Assembly (NCBI GenBank): GCA_902557385.1
Contig: CACDZF010000001.1
Location: 124,001-188,000, forward strand
Direction of reading: 5' to 3'
DNA from: an uncultured Pelagibacteraceae bacterium
Lineage (GTDB): Bacteria > Pseudomonadota > Alphaproteobacteria > Pelagibacterales > Pelagibacteraceae
DNA length: 64,000 nt
Under the pieces are notes generated by a model that saw nothing but the letters and a program-made list of their open reading frames with translations, did not search any database and had not been told where the DNA came from. Every line of letters starts with the position of its first letter. Position 1 is the first letter of the stretch. A program made the translations under genes and the position numbers. This document shows positions 56,143-64,000 of this stretch, piece by piece.

Positions 56143-57628
56143 ATGTATTTTTATTAATAAATTTTTCTGCCTCTGACAATATTAATTTTTTTCTATCTGG
56201 TTTCATTTTATCAAAAACTCTAACCATCATTGAAAGTCTTGGATTTTTAATAAAAAAATTTCTATTTCTATTTATAAATCTCCAATACAAGCCGTCCATA
56301 GTGTTACACCACTCACCCTTTTTAAAATCCATCATTTTCATAAAATAACTCGATCCACATATATAAGGCTTGGTTGCAAAAATCCCTCCATCGCTAAACA
56401 ATCCCATGCCATAAACATTTGGTACCATCACCCAATCAGAAGAATCTACAAACATTTCCATAAACCATTGATAAACTTTTTTTGGTTTTATTTCACAAAG
56501 ATTCATTATGTTTGAGAGTATCATTAATCTTTCAATATGGTGAGACCATCCATGTTTTAAAGCATTTTTGATCGCATAGTCTAATGGCGGCAATCCAGTA
56601 GTGCCGTCGTACCAAGAATTTTTCATTCTTCTATTTTGTTTAAAAAAATTTTTGCTTTCCATTTCTAAACTATAGTTCTGATATATGCCTCTCATAAATT
56701 CACGCCATCCAATAACTTGTCTTATGTAGCCTTCAAGTGAATTTATTTTAATTTTATTTTTTTTATTAAAATCTATAATTTTTTTAATTATCAAATCAGG
56801 TGTAACTAAACCTAAATTTATATACGGACTAAGAGCACTATGAAAAAGAATATTATTTTCTTGATTGACCGCATCCTCATAATCACCAAATAAATTTGCT
56901 TTTTCTTTTATAAAAAAATTTAATAATTTAATTACTTCATTGTATTCAGTAGCAAACCAAAAATCCTTTGTGCTACCAGGATGATTTTTGAAGAGTTTTT
57001 CAATTATAGGTGCTAAAATTTTCGTATGTTTTGTTTGATTTACTTTCGGAAATTTTGGTATTGAAATATTCTTCGGAAGTTTATTTCTGTTATCTTCATC
57101 AAAGCTCCACTTCCCTCCCTCAGGAGTGCCATTTTTTTTCATTAAAATATTAAATTTTTGCCTTTTCTCCTTATAAAATGTTGCCATAAAAGGTTTTTTT
57201 GTTTTTGATAAATAACTTTTAAAATCTTCTCTAGAATTCAAAAACATTGGTGATTTTATATAATTCAATTTAATCTTTGATTTATTTATGAAAGTTTTAA
57301 TTTTGGCCTCGAAAAACTTATCTTCAATTTCAAAACAAGTTATTTCCTGTATATTTTTAGATGAAATAACTCTTTTTAATTTTTCTATATAATTTTTTCT
57401 AAAATCTGTTGAGTCAATTCTTGAGTATTCTACTTTAAATTTATCTACTTTTAAACTTTCAGCATACGAGCGCATAGAAGAAAGAAATAATAAAATTTTT
57501 AATTTGTGATGTTTTTCATATGAACACAACTCATAGTCTTCAGACATAAATACAATATGGTCATGCCTGTATTTATCTATGTTTTTCAAAGGGAATAATT
57601 GATTTCCAAGAATTAAAAGTAATTTCAT
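56132..57628 (-). CDS. Photolyase-related protein (FeS-BCP / prokaryotic (6-4) photolyase-like)
   Basis: LLILGNQLFP...VIGWREFMRGIYQNY...MFVDSSDWVMVPNVYGMGLFSDGGIFATKPYICGSSYF. Confidence 0.92.
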   Translation of the reverse strand: MKLLLILGNQLFPLKNIDKYRHDHIVFMSEDYELCSYEKHHKLKILLFLSSMRSYAESLKVDKFKVEYSRIDSTDFRKNYIEKLKRVISSKNIQEITCFEIEDKFFEAKIKTFINKSKIKLNYIKSPMFLNSREDFKSYLSKTKKPFMATFYKEKRQKFNILMKKNGTPEGGKWSFDEDNRNKLPKNISIPKFPKVNQTKHTKILAPIIEKLFKNHPGSTKDFWFATEYNEVIKLLNFFIKEKANLFGDYEDAVNQENNILFHSALSPYINLGLVTPDLIIKKIIDFNKKNKIKINSLEGYIRQVIGWREFMRGIYQNYSLEMESKNFFKQNRRMKNSWYDGTTGLPPLDYAIKNALKHGWSHHIERLMILSNIMNLCEIKPKKVYQWFMEMFVDSSDWVMVPNVYGMGLFSDGGIFATKPYICGSSYFMKMMDFKKGEWCNTMDGLYWRFINRNRNFFIKNPRLSMMVRVFDKMKPDRKKLILSEAEKFINKNTYGN

Positions 57629-57704
57629 AATCTGAAGAAAAATATATATATCAAAAAAATATTTTTTCGATGCGGCAGGATCTCTCTATTTTTAATCCAA
57701 TTTC

Positions 57705-58043
57705 TTAAATTGGTAAAATATGATTTCCTTCTGCGTTTATATTGATTTCATAATCATTATAAACATGAGATATATCTAGATGAGCATAAAGATGTGGAAA
57801 CATATTTCCATCTGATGCTTGCTCATATATTAAATTATTTAACTTTAATGCTTCAACTTTTAATAAAACTAAATCTTTTTGATTTAAAAAATATTTACTT
57901 AGTGTTCCTTTCAATTGATCTTTATTAGAAAAATGAATGAAACCATCCTCAATATCTTTTTTTGATCCTAAAAACTTGCCCTCTTTTTTTGCTTTAAGCC
58001 ATTCGGCTTTAGTACAAATTTTATAAATAAATTCAAAGTCCAT
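57705..58043 (-). CDS. DUF952 family protein
   Basis: IYKICTKAEWLKAKKEGKFLGSKKDIEDGFIHFSNKDQL...PHLYAHL. Confidence 0.9.
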   Translation of the reverse strand: MDFEFIYKICTKAEWLKAKKEGKFLGSKKDIEDGFIHFSNKDQLKGTLSKYFLNQKDLVLLKVEALKLNNLIYEQASDGNMFPHLYAHLDISHVYNDYEININAEGNHILPI

Positions 58044-58060
58044 TTTTAACTTAAAATTTC

Positions 58061-58453
58061 TTATTTATAAATATTGTCTACCTCAACTTGATATGAGTCT
58101 ACTAATTTATTATTTTTATTTGCCAGTCCAACTACCGCAAACATTTCTTTCAACATTTCATCAGTAGCTCCCTTTTTTTTTGCAGCTGCAGAGTGTGATT
58201 TAATACAATATTCACATCCGTTAGTTATAGATACCGCAACATAGATAAGTTCTTTTGTTACCGGGTCTAAAGCACCTTTTTTCATAATTTCTTTCAAAGA
58301 ATTCCAAGTTCTATCTAATTCATTAGGATCGTTTGCTAGCATTTTCCAAAAATTCGGAACTTCTGTAATTTGTCTTGTTGTTTTTATTTCATCATATATT
58401 TCTTTGACTTTTCCTTTAGCATTATTTTCTTCTATCGATTTAAATATTGGCAT
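58061..58453 (-). CDS. Carboxymuconolactone decarboxylase/AhpD-like protein
   Basis: ELIYVAVSITNGCEYCIKSHSAAAKKKGATDEML. Confidence 0.92.
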   Translation of the reverse strand: MPIFKSIEENNAKGKVKEIYDEIKTTRQITEVPNFWKMLANDPNELDRTWNSLKEIMKKGALDPVTKELIYVAVSITNGCEYCIKSHSAAAKKKGATDEMLKEMFAVVGLANKNNKLVDSYQVEVDNIYK

Positions 58454-58478
58454 TTTTCCTCCTAAAAAAAAATTTAGA

Positions 58479-59285
58479 TTAATTTATTGCTGGTTTTAAA
58501 AGTTTCAACATTTTTTTGTGAATATTTCTATTTGAAGAAAACAAAATATTTCCAGCATATTTTGCATCTCTATTGTTCCACGTTGAACCAAATCCACCAG
58601 CTGCAGAAATGATTGGAATCACTGCGTGCAGATCCCAGATTTTATTTTGACATTGAAGCACAACATCAATTTTACCTTCACAAAAATGCATATAGCTTAG
58701 AGCATCAAAACACGGAAACTGCATTAGTTTCAAAACTTTAGGAATTTTGCTTTGTTTTTTTAATGATAACCAGCCATGAAATGCTCCAGCAACTTTAATA
58801 TTTTTAAAGCTAGCTTTTTTATTTACAAAAAGTTTTCTTTTTTTTCCTTTTTCAACAACGTATGCATTTTTTTTTGATGTATTAAAATAATATTTATTAA
58901 GCTCTGGAAAATTTGCTAGGCCAAGTATTGGATTTCCTTTATAATTTAATCCAATTAAATTGCTCCAGGTAGGGTTTCCAATTATAAATGATCTAGTTCC
59001 ATCTATTGGATCAATAACCCAAGTAAAATCACTTTTAGTTTTTTTGTGGCCAAACTCTTCACCAATGATTTCATGTGAAGGAAATTTCTTTAGAATTTTA
59101 GTTCTAATAAACTTTTCAAAAGCTCTATCCGCTTTAGTCACTGGATCGTAACCTTTGCCTTTGCTTTTATTAATTGCCTTAAAGGGTTTGTTTAATTTAA
59201 GATAATAAAACCTAGTCATATCTTTTGCTAGCCGATTTAAAAAACTAGCAAAAATCTTAATATTTTTTGAATTTAATTCAGACAT
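58479..59285 (-). CDS. Inositol monophosphatase family (HisN-like histidinol-phosphatase)
   Basis: DPVTKADRAFEKFIR...IIGEEFG...WVIDPIDGTRSFIIGNPTWSNLIGL. Confidence 0.9.
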   Translation of the reverse strand: MSELNSKNIKIFASFLNRLAKDMTRFYYLKLNKPFKAINKSKGKGYDPVTKADRAFEKFIRTKILKKFPSHEIIGEEFGHKKTKSDFTWVIDPIDGTRSFIIGNPTWSNLIGLNYKGNPILGLANFPELNKYYFNTSKKNAYVVEKGKKRKLFVNKKASFKNIKVAGAFHGWLSLKKQSKIPKVLKLMQFPCFDALSYMHFCEGKIDVVLQCQNKIWDLHAVIPIISAAGGFGSTWNNRDAKYAGNILFSSNRNIHKKMLKLLKPAIN

Positions 59286-59352
59286 AAATGATCACATACT
59301 ATTTTATTTATCTTGATTAAAGCTAAATTTTAAATAATCCTCAAAAAAGCAT

Positions 59353-60456
59353 ATGAAAATTGAACTAAATCAAAACAAGATTTTCTTAAATAACAACGGA
59401 TCAATTGAGGAGATCCACCCTTTTTGGTTACGTGAAAGAGTGGATGGTGAAGAATTTTTAGATAAAGGTACTCAACAAAGATTATTTGACCCATCAACTA
59501 TGAACGGAGAAATCATAGTTAAAAAAGCAGAAATTAAGAATGGGTTTCTTGAAGTCAATTTTAATGATGGCGTTAAATCAAAACTAGATATAAATAAACT
59601 TGAAACTGAATTTTTAAATAAAGACACTGTTATAAAAGCAATACCCAAAAGAAAATGGGACTCTTCTCTAAAAAATGTAAAAAATTTTGAGTTTAAAGAA
59701 GGATTTTATGAGTCCAAAGAAATGCATGATTTATTAGTTTCTTTTTATGAGTATGGATTTGTAATTATAAAAAATGTTCCATCTGAAAATAATTATATAG
59801 TTAATTTTGCAAATTCAATTGGAAGTGTTAGAAGAACTAACTTTGGAGAACATTTTAATGTTAAATCTAAATCAAATCCAAATGATTTAGCTTATACAAC
59901 TTTACATCTAAGCCCACATACCGATAACCCCTATAGAAATCCAGTTCCTTGTATTCAGTTATTACATTGTATAGAAAATGAAGTTAGTGGGGGTTATTCA
60001 ACGCTAGTAGATGGTTTCACGGTTTCTGAAAAATTAAAAAAAGAAGATCCAGAAGCATATAAAATTCTTACAGAAGTAAAAGTGAGATTTAAATTTACAG
60101 ATAAAAATGTAATGCTTGAAGACTGGGCAGAACTTATTCAATTGGATGAAGAAAAAAATTTTAAACAGGTAAGATTTAGTCCAAGATTGGATTATGTTCC
60201 TATACTAGAGAAAAAAAAATTAGATCAATATTATAAAGCACGAAAAAAACTATCAGATATGTATAATTCAGAAAAAAATAGAATAGAATTTAAGTTAGCA
60301 CCAAAAGATCTTATGATGATGGATAATTATAGAGTTTTGCACGGAAGAACAAAATATGATCCTGATGAAGGTAACAGATTTTTACAAGGTTGTTATATTG
60401 ATTTTGATAGTACCGAAGGAAAATTAAGACATCTAAAAAGAAAATTCAAAATTTGA
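59353..60456 (+). CDS. Gamma-butyrobetaine dioxygenase-like (TauD/TfdA family with N-terminal DUF971-like domain)
   Basis: EIHPFWLRERVDGEEFLD...LSPHTDNPYRNPVPCIQLLHCIENEVSGGYSTLVDGF...MMMDNYRVLHGRTKY. Confidence 0.9.
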   Translation: MKIELNQNKIFLNNNGSIEEIHPFWLRERVDGEEFLDKGTQQRLFDPSTMNGEIIVKKAEIKNGFLEVNFNDGVKSKLDINKLETEFLNKDTVIKAIPKRKWDSSLKNVKNFEFKEGFYESKEMHDLLVSFYEYGFVIIKNVPSENNYIVNFANSIGSVRRTNFGEHFNVKSKSNPNDLAYTTLHLSPHTDNPYRNPVPCIQLLHCIENEVSGGYSTLVDGFTVSEKLKKEDPEAYKILTEVKVRFKFTDKNVMLEDWAELIQLDEEKNFKQVRFSPRLDYVPILEKKKLDQYYKARKKLSDMYNSEKNRIEFKLAPKDLMMMDNYRVLHGRTKYDPDEGNRFLQGCYIDFDSTEGKLRHLKRKFKI

Positions 60457-61316
60457 CTCTTCGCGACTCATTAATAGCTGCGATAGTTCCAATTTTTTTA
60501 GGATTTGGTTTTGTTGTTGCAAAGCCAGCAATGGAGCATCTTCCTCCTTTTTTATTAATGGGTTTAAGGTTTACTTTTGTTGCATCACTTTTAATTTGGT
60601 GGTTTCCAATACCAAGAGGTTATCTTAAAAGAATATTTTTTGCTTCTCTTATAGCTAATACTCTTCAGTACAGTATTACCTACACTGGATTAAGTTTTAT
60701 TGATGCTTCGGCTGCAGTATTACTTGTTCAAACTGAGGTTCCTTTCGGTGTTGTATTTGCATACTTTATGCTTAGAGAAAAACCAACAGTTAGAAGTTTA
60801 ATTGGAATAGCTATTGCATTTGTTGGGGTCTATATTTTAACTGGCTCACCAAATTTAGACGGCAAATTCATAGGTGTAAGTTTAGTAATTATAGGATCAG
60901 GCGTTTGGGCATTGGGTCAAGTTTTAGTAAAACCATTAAGTAAAAAAATAAATCCATTAACACTCGTTGCTTGGTTAGGTTTATTTTCTGGTCCGATATT
61001 AATAGGACTTTCTGCTATTTTTGACGGAAACCCAATTAATTACTTTAAAGCTGCACCTTTTGAAGCTTGGATGATTGCGATTTATTTAGGATTTATTATG
61101 CAACCAATAACTTATGGCTGCTTCTACTATGTTTTAAAAAATAATCCTTTATACAAGGTATTGCCTATAGTTACTATGGGTATTCCACCCACAGGGCTTT
61201 TAGCAGCAATTTTTCTTTTAGGAGAAGAACCCACTAAAGAGCTATTCATCGGTGGGGCTATAATTATAATTGGAGTTATACTGATAGTTTTTAATAAGCC
61301 TCAAAAAAAAAATTAA
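60453..61316 (+). CDS. EamA/DMT family transporter
   Basis: Ten hydrophobic segments; LLMGLRFTFVASLLIWWFP...ASAAVLLVQTEVPFGVVFAYFMLREKP. Confidence 0.9.
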   Translation: MTLRDSLIAAIVPIFLGFGFVVAKPAMEHLPPFLLMGLRFTFVASLLIWWFPIPRGYLKRIFFASLIANTLQYSITYTGLSFIDASAAVLLVQTEVPFGVVFAYFMLREKPTVRSLIGIAIAFVGVYILTGSPNLDGKFIGVSLVIIGSGVWALGQVLVKPLSKKINPLTLVAWLGLFSGPILIGLSAIFDGNPINYFKAAPFEAWMIAIYLGFIMQPITYGCFYYVLKNNPLYKVLPIVTMGIPPTGLLAAIFLLGEEPTKELFIGGAIIIIGVILIVFNKPQKKN

Positions 61317-62020
61317 CCAATTTTTTCTAAAAACGGTAAATATTTTAATATAAAAAATCCTAATACTTGAAGTTGATTAGTGGTAATTAAAATACCAGTT
61401 AAAAGTAATAAAATACCCCCTACCTTCTCAATTAAATTTATTTTCTTTTTTAAATTTTTAGAAATTAAAAGGAATTTTTGAAATAAATATCCTGATAAAA
61501 TGAAAGGAATTGCTAGTCCTAGAGAGTAAGAAGACAATAATAGAATTCCTCTAGCAATTACTTCTTTAGTTGATGCTAAGGCTAAAATTGATCCAAGGAT
61601 TGGTCCTATACATGGGGTCCAACCAAATGCGAAAGCCATACCTAGAACAATGGGACTAAAAATATTTTTACTTTTATTAGCATAAATTCTTTTTTCATAA
61701 TTTAAAAAATTAATTTTAAATACACCCAATATATGTAGTGAAAAAATTATAATAATTATTCCTGCAATAATTCTTAATGGAAAAGAATTGCTTAGAAGAA
61801 ATTTACCCAGAAAACTTGCTGATGCACCAAAAGAAACAAATACTATTGAAAATCCAAGAGTAAATAAAATTATTGGAAATAAATTTGTTTTTTTGCTTTT
61901 TATTAAATCTTCTAAAGTATTGCCCGAAATATAAGATATATAACCTGGTATAAGCGGTAATACACACGGAGATAAAAAGCTTATAAACCCTGCTCCAAAA
62001 GCAATAAACAGTTCTATCAT
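61313..62020 (-). CDS. Cytochrome c biogenesis protein CcdA-like
   Basis: FGAGFISFLSPCVLPLIPGYISYISG...GMAFAFGWTPCIGPILGSIL. Confidence 0.93.
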   Translation of the reverse strand: MIELFIAFGAGFISFLSPCVLPLIPGYISYISGNTLEDLIKSKKTNLFPIILFTLGFSIVFVSFGASASFLGKFLLSNSFPLRIIAGIIIIIFSLHILGVFKINFLNYEKRIYANKSKNIFSPIVLGMAFAFGWTPCIGPILGSILALASTKEVIARGILLLSSYSLGLAIPFILSGYLFQKFLLISKNLKKKINLIEKVGGILLLLTGILITTNQLQVLGFFILKYLPFLEKIG

Positions 62021-62028
62021 TGAAAAAA

Positions 62029-62148
62029 TTAATTAAATAAAAAAACTATTGAAAGTAAAATAATAAATGCCGCTCCATAATAAAATGGCATAGCTTTTCT
62101 CCATGAGAATAAAATTTTAGCTGCATTTTTTTTTTCTTTTTTATTCAT
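62029..62148 (-). CDS. 39-aa single-pass membrane protein (not in ORF track)
   Basis: MNKKEKKNAAKILFSWRKAMPFYYGAAFIILLSIVFLFN*. Confidence 0.45.
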   Translation of the reverse strand: MNKKEKKNAAKILFSWRKAMPFYYGAAFIILLSIVFLFN

Positions 62149-62150
62149 AA

Positions 62151-63593
62151 TTATCCTTTTATACCAAGATGAGTATATTTAATATTTAAATAGTCTTTAA
62201 TTGCCATTGAGCCGCCCTCTCTCCCATCTCCTGTTTGTTTAATACCGCCGAAGGGTGCCTCGGCTTGTGCTACCAGAGGTGTATTCACTGCAACTGCCCC
62301 TGTTTCTATTTGCTCAGAAGCCTTTGTTGCTAATTCCATTGAATTAGTACAAATGTAGCTTGCAAGACCTAGTTCATGATTATTTGCTCTTTTAATAACT
62401 TCATCAAATGTTTTAAACGACAGCATTGGACATAAAGGTCCAAAGGGTTCTTCTTTCATGATTGTAAAATCATCTTTTACGTCATCAAAAATTGTTGGTT
62501 CATAATAAAAACCTTTATTAAACCCTGAAGGTTTTTTTCCTCCCAGTAATACTTTTGCTCCTTCTTTTTTGGTTTTTTCAACCAAATCCTCAATTTCATT
62601 AAGTCTTTTTTTCGTTGTCATGGGTCCTAATTGAACATTCGAATCCATTCCATTTCCTATTTTTAATTTTTTAGCTTTTTCTACAAATAAATTTATAAAA
62701 TCTTTTTTCTTATTATCTTGAATGTAGAATTTACTTGGAGAAATACAAACTTGACCATTGTTTCTAAATTTTGAGGCTATTGCCATGTCTGTTGCTTTCT
62801 CTATATTTGCATCGCTAAACACAATAAATGGTGCATGACCGCTTAGCTCCATAGTAACTCTTTGAACTTTTTCAGCCGCTTGTTTAAGCACTAATTTTCC
62901 AACTCTTGTAGATCCTGTGATAGAAATTTTTTTAACTATATCTGACGAAATTAATTGAGAGGCTATGCTTGGAGGGTCGCCAGATAATAAATTAACAACT
63001 CCTGGAGGAACTCCGGCTTCTCTGCAAATATCAACTAACTCCATCACACCACCTGGCGCAATCACATCAGGTTTAATTATAACAGAACATCCTGCAGCTA
63101 AAGCAGTTGATATTTTTCTTCCTGATAAAACTAAAGGAAAATTCCAAGGAGACATTGCTGCAACAACTCCAATTGGTTGATAGTAAACATGAATTCTGGT
63201 GTCTTCAAATCTGCTTTCTACTGTTTGACCATAAATTCTTTTTGTTTCCTCTGAATTCCACTCAAAAATATCTGCTGTAGCTCCTACTTCACCTTTGCCT
63301 TCAAGAAAAGGTTTTCCAACTTCAAGCGTTATCCATTTTGCAAGAACATCTTGTTTTGCTCTTATTAGATCAGCAATTTTTCTAATAACTGAAGACCTTT
63401 TCCAAGGAGATGTTTTTTTCCAAACTTCTAAACCTTTTTCAGCAGATTTAAGTGCTCGATCCACATCTTCTGGAGTAGCTTTTGATGCGCGACCTATAAC
63501 TTCTTCATTAGCTGGGTTTATGACTTCATATGTCTCTTTGTTGGAAGATGCTTGCCACTTTCCATCTATAAATTGTCCAAATTTTTCGTACAT
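62151..63593 (-). CDS. NAD(P)-dependent aldehyde dehydrogenase (succinate-semialdehyde/betaine-aldehyde type)
   Basis: SPWNFPLVLSGRKISTALAAGCSVIIKPD, VTMELSGHAPFIVFSDA, NNGQVCISPSKF. Confidence 0.92.
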   Translation of the reverse strand: MYEKFGQFIDGKWQASSNKETYEVINPANEEVIGRASKATPEDVDRALKSAEKGLEVWKKTSPWKRSSVIRKIADLIRAKQDVLAKWITLEVGKPFLEGKGEVGATADIFEWNSEETKRIYGQTVESRFEDTRIHVYYQPIGVVAAMSPWNFPLVLSGRKISTALAAGCSVIIKPDVIAPGGVMELVDICREAGVPPGVVNLLSGDPPSIASQLISSDIVKKISITGSTRVGKLVLKQAAEKVQRVTMELSGHAPFIVFSDANIEKATDMAIASKFRNNGQVCISPSKFYIQDNKKKDFINLFVEKAKKLKIGNGMDSNVQLGPMTTKKRLNEIEDLVEKTKKEGAKVLLGGKKPSGFNKGFYYEPTIFDDVKDDFTIMKEEPFGPLCPMLSFKTFDEVIKRANNHELGLASYICTNSMELATKASEQIETGAVAVNTPLVAQAEAPFGGIKQTGDGREGGSMAIKDYLNIKYTHLGIKG

Positions 63594-63696
63594 TAATTTA
63601 ATTTAACATTACTATAGGTTGTGTCTACTATGCAATTTACTCATTATTACATTTTTGCAATAATGATATTCTAAAAATTAAGGAAAGGAGATCATA

Positions 63697-64000
63697 ATGG
63701 CTAAATACTATATAATTGGAAATTATACTGCTCAAGCGTTTAAAGGATTTATAAAAGATCCTAAACAAGATAGAGCTGCTGCAGCAAATGCATTAGCAAA
63801 TGCATTGGATGCTAAAATGGAATCATTTTCGATAACAAGAGGATCCTATGATTTTGTTGGATGTGTTAGCGGAAAAGACTTTGAATCAATGGCTGCAGTT
63901 AAATTGGCAGTTGAAGCTTCAGGTGCGATTAGTAATTTTACTATATTAGAAGAAATGGATATGGCTAAAACAGCTGAGATGGCTGGAAAAGCAATGGGTC
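63697..64000 (+). CDS. GYD-domain-like protein, truncated by window end
   Basis: SD aaggagatcataatg; MAKYYIIGNYTAQAFKGFIKDPKQDR...ITRGSYDFVGCVSGKDFESMAAVKLAVEASG, parallel to the 49385 ORF. Confidence 0.75.
   Translation, partial: MAKYYIIGNYTAQAFKGFIKDPKQDRAAAANALANALDAKMESFSITRGSYDFVGCVSGKDFESMAAVKLAVEASGAISNFTILEEMDMAKTAEMAGKAMG

Noticed and set aside
57697-57713. CCAATTT-CTT-AAATTGG as a terminator
   Set aside because: Only 7 bp and overlaps the DUF952 stop; no proper U-run on the relevant strand.
62965-63606. + strand ORFs opposite the aldehyde dehydrogenase
   Set aside because: Antisense shadows of conserved ALDH motifs.

Overview
AT-rich, gene-dense window from an alphaproteobacterium. 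Gene content and style suggest the SAR11/Pelagibacterales lineage (inference from content, not a database match). Main modules: (1) amino-acid ABC transporter; (2) a polyamine/MTA block with a fused SpeD-SpeE, FucA-like class II aldolase, MtnA, GFA-domain protein, MtnP and Apt, resembling an MTA-to-DHAP shunt; (3) three glycan/surface-modification islets at 7.6-10.6, 15.8-18.4 and 30.4-37.7 kb; (4) a 5.2 kb island at 10.62-15.84 kb built around an intact tRNA-Met(CAT) gene plus three partial copies, carrying a shuffled family of small secreted SHOCT-tailed proteins; (5) an organosulfonate/methylamine block (TauABC, omega-aminotransferase, alanine dehydrogenase, SET protein, DMGDH-like oxidoreductase, HpsN-like dehydrogenase, Pta); (6) a sulfide/cysteine block (1-Cys Prx, SQR, persulfide dioxygenase, an unlisted 39-aa metallothionein-like ORF, CysE, CysK); (7) a run of very small proteins (SnoaL, GYD, DUF1330, VOC and others); (8) a photolyase cluster with an unlisted DUF2256 ORF. 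Best candidate for an undescribed system: the tRNA-Met island. It parses into three integrase-less cargo cassettes. Two partial tRNA copies stop at exactly the same base (53 bp), and each cassette begins and ends with a pair of 7-bp direct repeats at an 11-bp period, with a different repeat sequence (TGTGTCA or TGGAGCA) in the middle cassette. This looks like tandem non-autonomous tRNA-integrating elements. All family names come from reading motifs by eye; no searches were run.
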